A model generated the notes under the pieces. That model did no database searches. It was given only the letters and a program-made list of their open reading frames with translations, and was not told the origin of the DNA. Of a stretch of 64,000 nucleotides of DNA, positions 53,889 to 62,133 are shown piece after piece; the first letter of the stretch is position 1; every line of letters starts with the position of its first letter. Position numbers and translations under genes: made by a program. Origin of the DNA: Phytohabitans maris (GTDB lineage: Bacteria > Actinomycetota > Actinomycetes > Mycobacteriales > Micromonosporaceae); the NCBI RefSeq assembly GCF_031085175.1, contig NZ_JAVHUY010000003.1, forward strand, positions 290,021 to 354,020, written 5' to 3'.

Positions 53889-54307
53889 TGCAGATCTCGG
53901 CCCGCAGTGACTACGCCCTCAGGGCGCTGATCGCCACCGCCGGCTTCTCCAACGGCGGTCCGGTCTCGGCGTCGAAGCTGGCCGAGGCGCAGGCGATCCC
54001 GCTGGGCTTCCTGCACGACATCATGTCCGACCTGCGCCGCGCCGGGCTGCTCACCAGCCAGCGCGGCACCGACGGCGGGTACACGCTGGCCCGCCCGGCG
54101 ACCCAGATCACGGTCGGCGACGTCCTGCGCGCGATCAACGGCTCGCTGAGCACCGTGCGGGGGCTCCCGCCGGACCAGGTCCGCTACCACGGGGTGGCCA
54201 GCGGCCTGCCGGAGCTGTGGCTGACCCTGCACGAGGCGATCGCGGACGTGGTGGACCAGACGACGCTCGCCGACCTGCTGCCGCTGCGGTACCGGACGAC
54301 CGCCTGA
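53888..54307 (+). CDS. Rrf2-family transcriptional regulator (no Fe-S cysteines)
   Basis: A 139-aa winged-helix protein (SARSDYALRALIATA, ASKLAEAQAIPLGFLHDIMSDLRRAGLL, DGGYTLARPATQITVGDVLRAING). There are no Cys residues at all, so it cannot bind an iron-sulfur cluster as IscR or NsrR do and is more like CymR, which controls cysteine and sulfate metabolism by complex formation. GTG 53888 overlaps the cysA stop. It is the likely regulator of this operon via the site at 49986-50018. Confidence 0.88.
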   Translation: MQISARSDYALRALIATAGFSNGGPVSASKLAEAQAIPLGFLHDIMSDLRRAGLLTSQRGTDGGYTLARPATQITVGDVLRAINGSLSTVRGLPPDQVRYHGVASGLPELWLTLHEAIADVVDQTTLADLLPLRYRTTA

Positions 54308-54369
54308 GCGCCGCGGGCCACCCCCGGCGGGTGATGGCCGCCCACCCGGCGCCGCCGCACCATGCGGGC

Positions 54370-55050
54370 ATGACGACGACACCCGACGTACGCACCGACG
54401 AACAGGTGCAGCAGGACGTCCTGGCGGAGCTGCGGTGGGACGCCCGCGTGCAGCCCAACGAGGTGGCCGTCGCGGCACAGGACGGCATCGTGACGCTCGC
54501 CGGCTGGGTGGACAACTACGTCAAGCGGTGGGCGGCGGAGCGCGCGGCCCAGCGGGTACGCGGCGTGGTGGCGGTCGCGAACGAGATCCAGATCCGCCCG
54601 CCGGCGGCCGGCGGCGAGCCCACCGACACGGAGGTCGCCTCGGCGGCGGCGCAGGTGCTGGAGTGGAACGCCCTGGTCCCCGCCGACCAGGTCGAGGTCA
54701 CCGTCTCGGCCGGCCGGGTGATGCTGCGCGGCGAGGTCGAGTGGGAGTACGAGCGGCGCGAGGCGGAGCGGGCGGTGCGCGGCCTGGCCGGCGTACGCGG
54801 CGTGACGAACGCGGTCGCGGTGCGGCCCCGGCAGCGGGTGGAGCCCGAGGCCGTGGAGCGCCGGATCGAGCAGGCCCTGCTGCGCAGCGCCGAGACCGAC
54901 GCCGAACGGATCATGGTGGAGCGGGACGGCGACACGGTGATCCTCCGCGGCGCGGTCCGGTCCTGGCCGGAGCGGCGGGACGCCGAGCGGGCCGCCTGGT
55001 CGGCGCCGGGCGTCCGCTCGGTCGAGAACGACATCCGGATCTCCCCGTAG
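54370..55050 (+). CDS. Triple BON-domain protein, first copy
   Basis: A 226-aa soluble protein with three BON domains at about residues 12-75, 85-150 and 157-225. Each has a helix and GxVxLxGxV strand (GIVTLAGWV, GRVMLRGEV, DTVILRGAV). BON proteins bind lipids or membranes and are often stress-induced. It is about 60% similar by eye to the product of 56694-57371. ATG 54370 lacks a strong ribosome site; a GTG/ATG further upstream would extend into the rrf2 end. It converges on the LuxR gene. Confidence 0.85.
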   Translation: MTTTPDVRTDEQVQQDVLAELRWDARVQPNEVAVAAQDGIVTLAGWVDNYVKRWAAERAAQRVRGVVAVANEIQIRPPAAGGEPTDTEVASAAAQVLEWNALVPADQVEVTVSAGRVMLRGEVEWEYERREAERAVRGLAGVRGVTNAVAVRPRQRVEPEAVERRIEQALLRSAETDAERIMVERDGDTVILRGAVRSWPERRDAERAAWSAPGVRSVENDIRISP

Positions 55051-55056
55051 CCGCCG

Positions 55057-56076
55057 CTACCGCTGGGGCACCCGGTGCAGCGGGCGCGGGATGTACAGCC
55101 CGCGGCGCAGGGCGTAGACCGCCGCGAGGGTACGGGTTGGTGCGTCCAGCTTGGTCAGAATGTGCTCCAAATGAGTGGCGATTGTCCGTTCGGTCAGCAA
55201 AAACGTGCTGGCGATCCGCCGGTTGGAGAACCCCTCCACGATCAGGCCCAGCACCTCCAGCTCGCGGCGGGTGAGCCGGCTCAGGTCACCGGTCGGCGCG
55301 ACGACCACCGCGGCCATGACATGCGCGGGCGGCAGGTCCGGGCAGGCGATCACGGTGACCCGCAGGTGCCGGTCCTCGCCGTCCGCGTCGTACGGGCACA
55401 GGAACGCGGTGTGCGCCATCTCGCCGAGCTGCCGGACGGCCACGCCGAGCACCCGGGAGCCGGCACCGAGCAGCGGGTGCCCGGGCAGGCCGGGCAGCGG
55501 CTGGGTGCGCCCGTCCCGGCAGATCAGGACACCGGCGGCCGCGCCGTCGACCAGCTGGGCGGCGGCGCTGACCGACCGCAGCGGGTCCAGCGCGTTGGCC
55601 ATCGCGGTGGAGAGGATGTCGAGGGTCTCCCGGGCGGCGTCCGTCGGATGCGCCGTGGTGTCGGTGTAGAGGCTCATGATGCCGAGGTACCGGCCGTCCG
55701 ATGTGGTCAGCCGGACCCCGACGCCCTCGCGGAACCCGGCCGGGCTCAGGTACTCCGCCCAGACCCGGATCTCATCCGGCGGGACGGGGAGGTCGCGCAG
55801 CCGCATCGGCGGGCCGCCCCGATCGAGGCCGACGAGCTCGACGTCGTCGAGATGTTGTGGACTGTCCAGATAGGATCGGACTTTTTCGTCGTAGCCCTCG
55901 AAGAATAGCGAATGCTCGGCGCGGCGCGACATGTCGAGCAGGTAAACGCGGGCCGCTTCGAACGGCACCAGCCGCCGGAGTGGGGCCAGCAGGGCCTGCG
56001 CCCGCTCCGCGACTCCGGCTGGAGCGGCCGCGACCGAGGCCACCTCGGTGGCGATTTGGAGTGCCCCCGAGGGCAT
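55057..56076 (-). CDS. GAF-LuxR transcriptional regulator
   Basis: A 339-aa protein. Residues about 20-165 form a GAF sensor (LVPFEAARVYLLD, GVGVRLTTSDGRYLGIMSLY) and 262-325 a LuxR helix-turn-helix (RLTRRELEVLGLIVEGFSNRRIASTFLLTERTIATHLEHILTKL). No receiver domain is present, so it senses a small ligand or redox state directly. GGGAGG is 9 nt before ATG 56076. It sits between the two BON genes, and may control this cluster. Confidence 0.87.
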   Translation of the reverse strand: MPSGALQIATEVASVAAAPAGVAERAQALLAPLRRLVPFEAARVYLLDMSRRAEHSLFFEGYDEKVRSYLDSPQHLDDVELVGLDRGGPPMRLRDLPVPPDEIRVWAEYLSPAGFREGVGVRLTTSDGRYLGIMSLYTDTTAHPTDAARETLDILSTAMANALDPLRSVSAAAQLVDGAAAGVLICRDGRTQPLPGLPGHPLLGAGSRVLGVAVRQLGEMAHTAFLCPYDADGEDRHLRVTVIACPDLPPAHVMAAVVVAPTGDLSRLTRRELEVLGLIVEGFSNRRIASTFLLTERTIATHLEHILTKLDAPTRTLAAVYALRRGLYIPRPLHRVPQR

Positions 56077-56203
56077 AAAGCATCGCCTCCCAGGACAGCG
56101 TAGTACCGGGCTCGGTTACGAAAAGCCCTCATTCTTGGAATCCGCTTTGGATCGGTAATCTTCCGGATTGGCACGTCGCCTTTGACGGTGTCGAATTGGT
56201 CAG

Positions 56204-56563
56204 GTGCTCTCCAGAGTGGTCGACTATCGCGAACTGGTGGAACAGGCCTGCCGAGCCATCCGCGCCGACCCGCGGCTGGGCCCGGCACTCGGGATCGCGC
56301 GGGCGACGGCGCGCGATCCGCTCAAGGCGGCATTGACGACGCTGGTCGGCGACACGCTCGCGCGGCGGGCGGAGCGGGCGGTCGCCGGGTTCGCGGCCTT
56401 CATCGGCCCGCGCCGCCTCACCTGCGACGAGTACGACCGGCTCGCGCACTACGTGCTTTCCGCGGCGCTGGCCCGGAGGGTCGGCCCGGACCGGCTGATC
56501 CTCATCGGCGCGACGCTCACCTCGGTCCGCGCGGCGGTCCAACCCGGACCCCCGCGCTGCTGA
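56204..56563 (+). CDS. Hypothetical 119-aa protein
   Basis: A frame with normal actinobacterial codon bias and mostly helical content ([60 protein letters not shown]). No domain is recognised. GTG 56204 or GTG 56216 may be the start; neither has a strong ribosome site. Upstream (56100-56203) is a short AT-richer patch that may hold the promoter, divergent from the LuxR gene. Confidence 0.5.
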   Translation: MLSRVVDYRELVEQACRAIRADPRLGPALGIARATARDPLKAALTTLVGDTLARRAERAVAGFAAFIGPRRLTCDEYDRLAHYVLSAALARRVGPDRLILIGATLTSVRAAVQPGPPRC

Positions 56564-56693
56564 TCGGCCACTGTGCCGTCCCCCACCACCGGTGACCGGG
56601 CGCGGGCTCACCCGCGCGGGGCGGTCACGCCTCACCCCGGCTCGGGCCACACTTGGCGGTTCACACGGTCATCTGTGGGAAGGACGGGAAGCA

Positions 56694-57371
56694 ATGACCA
56701 CCGCCGTTGCTACACGTGGCGACGAGGACATCCAACAGGATTCGATGGCGGAGATCCGCTGGGACGCCCGGCTCCAGCCGAACGAGATCGGTGTCGCGGT
56801 CAAGGACGGCATCGTCACCCTCACCGGCGCGGTGGACACGTTCGTCAAGAAGTGGGCGGCCGAGCGGGCCGCCCAGCGGGTACGCGGCGTACGCGCGGTC
56901 GCGAACGACGTCGAGGTACGGCTGCCCAGCTCGGCCGAGCGCTCGGACACCGACGTCGCCGCGGCGGCCACGCGGGCCCTGGAGTGGGACGCGCTCGTGC
57001 CGACCGACCGGATCGACGTGACCGTCTCCAAGGGCTGGATCACGCTGCGCGGCGAGGTCGAGTGGGAGTACCAGCGCCGGGCCGCGGAGCGCTCGGTCCG
57101 CGGGCTCTCCGGGGTCCGCGGGACGACCAACCTGATCTCGGTACGCCCCCGCGTGCGGCCGGCCCCGGACGACCTGCGGCGCCGGATCCAGGACGGGCTG
57201 GTGCGCAGCGTGGAGACGGACGCCGCCAACATCCAGGTCCAGATCGAGGGTGACCGGGTCACGCTCACCGGCGCCGTACGGTCCTGGATGGAGAAGCAGG
57301 AGGGCGAACGGGTGGCGTGGTCCGCGCCGGGCGTCACCTCGGTCGTCAACCGGATCGCGATCGAGCCCTGA
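56694..57371 (+). CDS. Triple BON-domain protein, second copy
   Basis: A 225-aa paralogue of the first BON protein, again with three BON domains ([27 protein letters not shown]) and the same segment [18 protein letters not shown] precedes ATG 56694. The two copies flank the GAF-LuxR regulator. Role as for the first copy: membrane- or envelope-associated stress protein, by family knowledge only. Confidence 0.87.
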   Translation: MTTAVATRGDEDIQQDSMAEIRWDARLQPNEIGVAVKDGIVTLTGAVDTFVKKWAAERAAQRVRGVRAVANDVEVRLPSSAERSDTDVAAAATRALEWDALVPTDRIDVTVSKGWITLRGEVEWEYQRRAAERSVRGLSGVRGTTNLISVRPRVRPAPDDLRRRIQDGLVRSVETDAANIQVQIEGDRVTLTGAVRSWMEKQEGERVAWSAPGVTSVVNRIAIEP

Positions 57372-57462
57372 CCACGCGACCGGGTCCCGGGGTACGGCGG
57401 TCGCCGGCCCCGGGGCTCCGCCGGTTGGCTCGCTCCGCTCGCTGAGCCCCGGATGCCGGCGC

Positions 57463-59124
57463 TCAGCCCTCGGAGAGCCGGCCGAGGCGGGCCAGGTGCT
57501 GGTGCACGAGGCGGATCGCCATGGCACCCTCGCCGACCGCCGACGCCACCCGCTTGATGGAGCCGCTGCGCACGTCGCCGACCGCGAACACTCCCGGCTC
57601 GCTGGTCTCCAGCAGGTCCGGGGGGCGGCCGCCGGCGACGGGGCCGCCGACCGCCGGGCCGGTACGCACGTAGCCCTGCTCGTCCAGCGCCACCAGCCCG
57701 CCCAGCCAGTCGGTGCACGGCTGGGCGCCGACGAAGACGAAGAGCAGGCCGGCGTCGAGCGAGCGGCGCTCCCCGGTCGGCTCGTGCTCGACCTCCACCG
57801 ACTCCAGCCGCCCGTCCGCGCCGGCGAGCCCGCAGACCTTGCTGTCGCGATGTACCTCGACGCGGCCGTCCCGCTCGATCTGGTCGACAAGGTAGCGGGA
57901 CATGTCCCGGCCGAGGTCGGCGTGGCGGATCACCAGGCGTACCGACGCCGCGTGCTGCAGCAGGAAGACGACCGCCTGCCCGGCGGAGTTGCCGCCGCCG
58001 ACCACGACCACCGGCCGCCGGGCACAGAACCTCGCCTCGACCACCGTCGCCGCGTAGTACACGCTGGTCCCCTCGAAGTCGGCCAGCCGCGGTACGTCGA
58101 GCCGCCGGTAGCGGGCGCCGGTGGCGACCACGACGGTACGGGCGCGCACCACCCCTTCGCGGCCACCGACGCGGACCGCGTGGTAGCCGTCCCGCCGTTC
58201 CAGGGCGACGGCGGTGGCCGGTGCCGCGATCGCGGCGCCGAACTTCTCGGCCTGCACCACGGCCCGGTCGGTGAGCTCGGCACCGGAGATGCCGGCGGGA
58301 AAGCCGAGGTAGTTCTCGATCCGCGGGGACGTGCCGGCCTGCCCGCCGGCGCCGACCGCGTCCAGCACCACGACGTCGAGGCCTTCGGAGGCGCCGTAGA
58401 CCGCGGCGGCCAGGCCGGCCGGGCCGCCGCCGGCGATGACCACGTCCACGATCGCGCCGGGCAGCTCGTCGACGGCACCGGGCCCGACCCGCTGGGCGAG
58501 TTCGGCGTTGGTGGGGTTGTGCAGCACCCGGCCGTCCCGCCAGATGACGACCGGCGTCTGCCCCGGGCCGACCCGCATCCGCCGCAGCAGCCGCTCGGCG
58601 GTCTCGTCCTCCTCGAGGTCGATCCAGGTGTGCGGGATGCGGTTGCGGGCGGCGAACTCGCGCAGCCGCCGGGTGTCCGGCGAGAACCGCGACCCGACGA
58701 TGCGGATGCCGGCGACGGCGCCGAGCAGCTGCTCGCGGCGGCAGAGGAAGGCGCGCAGGATCACGTCGCCCAGCCGCGGGTCGCGGGCCACGAAGTCGAG
58801 CAGGGCCGGCACCGGCAGGGCGAGCACCTCGCCCGGCTCGCGGACGACCGCGGAGACGAACGAGGGCCGCCCGGTCAGCAGCCCCACCTCGTCCAGGAAC
58901 CAGCCCGGGCCGTGCACCCCGACCAGGCGTTCCTCCCCCGTACCGGACCCCTCGACCATCGCGACCGCGCCGCTCAGCACCACGAACAGGTCGCGGTGCC
59001 GCTGGCCCTCCCGGACGAGGACGTCGCCTTCGCGGGTCCGCCGCCGCTCGCCGTAACCGCTGAGCGCCTCGATCTGGTCCCGGTTGAGCCGCGAGTACGC
59101 GCCGGCGGCGTCGGTGCTGTCCAC
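57463..59124 (-). CDS. Cyclic-nucleotide-binding, thioredoxin-reductase-like FAD protein
   Basis: A 553-aa three-part protein. Residues about 15-130 are a cyclic-nucleotide-binding domain (GDVLVREGQRHRDLFVVLSG); 140-215 a thioredoxin-like fold (RFSPDTRRLREFAARN, TPVVIWRDGRVLHNPTNAELAQ) without a CxxC; 225-553 an FAD/NAD(P) module (GGGPAGLAAAVYGAS, GGGNSAGQAVVFL, FAVGDVRSG). Where thioredoxin reductases carry the redox CxxC there is YYAATVVEA, so it cannot reduce thioredoxin by the normal route. This architecture recurs in actinobacteria and may transfer electrons to a different partner under control of a cyclic nucleotide. GTG 59124 follows GAGGAG by 5 nt. Confidence 0.88.
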   Translation of the reverse strand: MDSTDAAGAYSRLNRDQIEALSGYGERRRTREGDVLVREGQRHRDLFVVLSGAVAMVEGSGTGEERLVGVHGPGWFLDEVGLLTGRPSFVSAVVREPGEVLALPVPALLDFVARDPRLGDVILRAFLCRREQLLGAVAGIRIVGSRFSPDTRRLREFAARNRIPHTWIDLEEDETAERLLRRMRVGPGQTPVVIWRDGRVLHNPTNAELAQRVGPGAVDELPGAIVDVVIAGGGPAGLAAAVYGASEGLDVVVLDAVGAGGQAGTSPRIENYLGFPAGISGAELTDRAVVQAEKFGAAIAAPATAVALERRDGYHAVRVGGREGVVRARTVVVATGARYRRLDVPRLADFEGTSVYYAATVVEARFCARRPVVVVGGGNSAGQAVVFLLQHAASVRLVIRHADLGRDMSRYLVDQIERDGRVEVHRDSKVCGLAGADGRLESVEVEHEPTGERRSLDAGLLFVFVGAQPCTDWLGGLVALDEQGYVRTGPAVGGPVAGGRPPDLLETSEPGVFAVGDVRSGSIKRVASAVGEGAMAIRLVHQHLARLGRLSEG

Positions 59125-59142
59125 GGATCTCCTCGGGGTGGC

Positions 59143-59388
59143 TCACGCGTTGGCGGGAGGGTCGATGGGCGGCGGCGGTACGTCGTCGGGTGGGACCCGC
59201 GCCTGCGCGGCGGCAGCCCGCCGCCGGCGGTCCTGCCAGTACCAGAGCGTGACCAGGACGACCGCGCCACCGGCCAGCATCACGATCACGCCGGCCGCCT
59301 GCAGATCGATCCACCAGGGATCGACCTGGATCGCGAACGCCAGTACGGCGCCGAGCGTGATCAGGAAGATTCCCCCGCCGATGCCCAC
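59143..59388 (-). CDS. DUF6458-like small membrane protein
   Basis: An 81-aa protein beginning GIGGGIFLITLGAVLAFAIQV, two hydrophobic segments (to about residue 50) and a basic, Pro-rich tail. This matches a small actinobacterial family (DUF6458 as I recall). Function unknown. GTG 59388 has GGAGG about 10 nt upstream. It lies 18 nt upstream of the FAD protein gene in the same direction. Confidence 0.72.
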   Translation of the reverse strand: MGIGGGIFLITLGAVLAFAIQVDPWWIDLQAAGVIVMLAGGAVVLVTLWYWQDRRRRAAAAQARVPPDDVPPPPIDPPANA

Positions 59389-59542
59389 TGCTCAAATGCC
59401 TCCGCCGCGTTGGGGGACGGATATGCCTCCGCCGCTTGGGGACCGACCAACCGAACGTATCTCGACCCTCGACGGGCACGTCCGCCCTGGTCACCCGGGC
59501 TGGGTGGGGTCGCGTCACCCGGGCCCGGCGAAGCGTTGGGGC

Positions 59543-60172
59543 ATGCCCAACGACGTCAACATCGCCGTCATCTACTACTCGGCGACCGGCAACGTGCACC
59601 GCCTCGCCGAGGCGGTGGCCGAGGGGGCGGTCAAGGCCGGCGCGCACGTGCGGGTGCACCGGGTACCCGAGCTGGCGCCGGACACCGCCATCGACGCCAA
59701 CCCGGACTGGCGCGCGCACGTCGACGAGACCCGCGAGGTGGTACCGGAAGCGAGGCTGGACGACCTGGCCTGGGCGGACGCGTACGCCTTCGGCACGCCG
59801 ACCCGGTTCGGCATGGTGTCGGCCCAGCTGAAGCAGTTCCTGGACCAGGCCGGCGGGCTGTGGCTCAACGGCGTCCTCACCGACAAGCCGGCCACCGCGT
59901 TCACATCCAGCATCAACCGGCACGGCGGCCAGGAGACCACGCTGGTGTCGCTGTACAACCTGTTCGCCCACTGGGGCTCGATCATCGTCCCGCCCGGGTA
60001 CACCGACCCGGTCCTCTACGAGGCGGGCGGCAACCCGTACGGCGTGTCGTGGCCGACCGGCCAGCCGGCCGAACTGCCCGACGACCCGACCCTGCGGGCC
60101 GCCCAGTACCAGGGGCAGCGCCTGGCCGACATCACCCGCCGGCTCACGCCGAAGGAGGAGTCAACCCGATGA
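59543..60172 (+). CDS. wrbA: NAD(P)H:quinone oxidoreductase, WrbA type
   Basis: A 209-aa flavodoxin-like protein. The FMN-binding loop YYSATGNVHRLAEAV is at residues 11-25; AFGTPTRFGMVSAQLKQFLDQ and GSIIVPPGYTDPVLYEAGGNPYG are WrbA features. It two-electron-reduces quinones, protecting against oxidative stress. Start ATG 59543 has little ribosome-site sequence, but the next gene starts by ATGA overlap after GAAGGAGGAG. Confidence 0.92.
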   Translation: MPNDVNIAVIYYSATGNVHRLAEAVAEGAVKAGAHVRVHRVPELAPDTAIDANPDWRAHVDETREVVPEARLDDLAWADAYAFGTPTRFGMVSAQLKQFLDQAGGLWLNGVLTDKPATAFTSSINRHGGQETTLVSLYNLFAHWGSIIVPPGYTDPVLYEAGGNPYGVSWPTGQPAELPDDPTLRAAQYQGQRLADITRRLTPKEESTR

Positions 60173-60633
60173 CGACGACGCTGGTCGACGGCCGACCGAC
60201 GGTGACCGTCGCCTCGTACCGCGAATACCCGTCCGCGCAGCACGCCGTGGACCACCTGTCCGACCACGGCTTTCCGGTCGACCGGGTGGCCATCGTCGGC
60301 ACCGGCCTGCGCATGGTCGAACGGGTCACCGGCCGGATGACGGTGGTCCGCGCGGCCCTCTCCGGCGCCGCGACCGGCGCGTGGATCGGCCTGCTGATCG
60401 GCCTGCTGATCGGCATCTTCGCGGCCGACGGCTGGTGGTGGGTGATCCTCACGGCCGTGGTGCTCGGCCTGGTCTGGGGCACCGCGTTCGGCGCGGTGGC
60501 GCACGCGTTGACCGGTGGCCACCGCGACTTCTCGTCGGTGAGCGGGCTGCAGGCCAGCTCGTACGCGGTCGAGGTCGCCTCGGACCGCGCGGACGAGGCG
60601 ATGCGCGTGCTGGACCGCGTACCGGCGCACTGA
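60169..60633 (+). CDS. General stress protein-like membrane protein (GSP17M-type)
   Basis: A 154-aa protein. N-terminal SYREYPSAQHAVDHLSDHGFPVDRVAIVG and ERVTGRMT lead to two membrane segments (AATGAWIGLLIGLLIGIFA, VILTAVVLGLVWGTAFGAV) and a C-terminal tail SSYAVEVASDRADEAMRVLD. This matches the general stress protein 17M-like family. ATG 60169 overlaps the wrbA stop (ATGA) and has GAAGGAGGAG 8 nt upstream. Confidence 0.82.
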   Translation: MTTTLVDGRPTVTVASYREYPSAQHAVDHLSDHGFPVDRVAIVGTGLRMVERVTGRMTVVRAALSGAATGAWIGLLIGLLIGIFAADGWWWVILTAVVLGLVWGTAFGAVAHALTGGHRDFSSVSGLQASSYAVEVASDRADEAMRVLDRVPAH

Positions 60634-60711
60634 CTCCCGGCTCAGGAAGGCGGTGCGTCGGTTCGCGTCGTGCGGCGTAACGCCGCCGCGGCCATGGCAA
60701 GATCGTGGCAC

Positions 60712-62070
60712 ATGCCCGCGCCGACCACGCCCCCAGCACCGCCGGACCCGCACCGCGAGCGGCGGCGGGCGCTGCTGGCCGGGATCGCCGGGCGGCTGCG
60801 CGAGGCGGGCATCGAGACCGCCTTCGGGCCGCTGGAGACGTATCGCGACTTCTACGGCGCGTTGCCCGCCGGCACCGCCGGGCTGGTCTGCGAGCAGCCG
60901 CCGACCACCGCGCGGCTCCAGGTCACCGCCATCCGGGTACGCCGCACGCTCCCGCCCGGGCAGGGTGGCCTCTCCCCCGACCGGCGCTCGTGGGTGCGCG
61001 ACGCCGACGTGACGTACGACCTCGACGGCGACGGCGAACCGGCCTTCGAGGTCACCATGCTGGAAGACCCGGACGACGGGCTGGGACACAGCCGGGACAC
61101 GTCCGCGCAGCGCACGGTCACCGCCGACGAGCAGGCCGTCGTCGACGCCGCCAGACTCTGGTACGGGTACCGGCACACCCTGCGCGCCACCCCGCCCGCG
61201 GCCGACCCGCGGCGGGAGCGGGCCCGGCTGCGGCGGGAGGTGGAGCGGCGCGACGCGGCCGCGGCCCAGCCCGACCTGCGCACCGACGTGGCCGGTGCGC
61301 TGGTGCCGGCCGGCGACGCGCTCGCCGGCGACCTGGACCGGCTCGACCCGGCCCTGCTCTGCTGGCACTTCCCGCGCGACCGCGGCGGCCGGTACGCCCG
61401 GCGGGCCGTGGTGGCGCTGGCCCGGTACGGGCCCGACCCGGGCAAGCGCGGCCCCTGGCTGACCGCCCGGGTGCGGGACGGCGCGCTGGCGCTCGGCGTC
61501 GAGCCGCTGATCGGCGTCAACCAGGACCACCGGTGGGACGCCACGCCGTGGCTGTGGAGCGGCACCGGCCGCGACGCCACCGCCGCCGACCGGTGGCAGG
61601 TGGCGGGCCCGGAGCAGGCCCGCCCGCTCACCGACCTGCTCGACGCGTACGACCTCGGTGCCGCGCTGGAGGCCGCCGGGGTACGCGTCGACGGCGACGT
61701 GGCGGCGCTGCTCGACGGCTTCCCGACCCGCTACCTGCGCGCCGCGCACACCGACGCCTGGGTCGCCGCCCTCTACACGGGGCTCGCCCGGTCGGCACCG
61801 TGGCGCTTCGCCGCGGCGTACGACACGTGGCGGCGCGAGCGTGCCGGGCTGGGGCGGCCGGCGACCGGGCCGATCCCGCTCTTCGGCCTGACCGGCCTCA
61901 ACCAGCAGCGCCGCCCGATGCTCGCCCTCGACCACCGCGGCGGCGTACCGGAGCTGCGGATGGTCTGGACCGGCAGCAACGCCCGCCTGTCCCGGGCGCT
62001 GTGGGAGCGCCCGGCCGACCTGGACGCCGCCCTCGCGGGGCTGGCGACACCGGTGCCGACGGCGCCCTGA
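60712..62070 (+). CDS. Unrecognised 452-aa soluble protein
   Basis: A long frame with normal codon bias. The N-terminal ~170 residues start with a charged helix (RRRALLAGIAGRLREAGIET) and contain ADVTYDLDGDGEPAF and a later HSRDTSAQRTVTADEQ. The C-terminal part has LLCWHFPRDRGGRYARRAVVAL, PLIGVNQDHRWDATPWLW and FGLTGLNQQRRPMLALDH. I recognise no family and no signal peptide or membrane segment. ATG 60712 has no clear ribosome site, so translation could be leaderless. It lies between the stress cluster and the sialidase. Confidence 0.6.
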   Translation: MPAPTTPPAPPDPHRERRRALLAGIAGRLREAGIETAFGPLETYRDFYGALPAGTAGLVCEQPPTTARLQVTAIRVRRTLPPGQGGLSPDRRSWVRDADVTYDLDGDGEPAFEVTMLEDPDDGLGHSRDTSAQRTVTADEQAVVDAARLWYGYRHTLRATPPAADPRRERARLRREVERRDAAAAQPDLRTDVAGALVPAGDALAGDLDRLDPALLCWHFPRDRGGRYARRAVVALARYGPDPGKRGPWLTARVRDGALALGVEPLIGVNQDHRWDATPWLWSGTGRDATAADRWQVAGPEQARPLTDLLDAYDLGAALEAAGVRVDGDVAALLDGFPTRYLRAAHTDAWVAALYTGLARSAPWRFAAAYDTWRRERAGLGRPATGPIPLFGLTGLNQQRRPMLALDHRGGVPELRMVWTGSNARLSRALWERPADLDAALAGLATPVPTAP

Positions 62071-62095
62071 GCCCACGCCACGCAGCGATTGAATC

Positions 62096-62126
62096 TTGAC
62101 TATGGCCGACATAGGATGTCCTATGT
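62096..62126 (+). promoter_or_regulatory. Sialidase promoter with operator palindrome
   Basis: TTGACT (62096-62101) is a good -35 box. The 18-bp site 62109-62126 has arms ACATAGGA and TCCTATGT around a central TG; the -10 would fall at about 62119-62124 within it. Such a TAGGA-TCCTA palindrome is a typical GntR-family operator. The ATG at 62134 is then very close to the transcription start, so a leaderless mRNA is likely. Confidence 0.7.
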
Positions 62127-62133
62127 GAAGCGG

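Noticed and set aside
56669..59971. 1100-aa minus-strand frame
   Set aside because: Runs through the second BON gene and the FAD protein in the wrong frame; no domain, no ribosome site.
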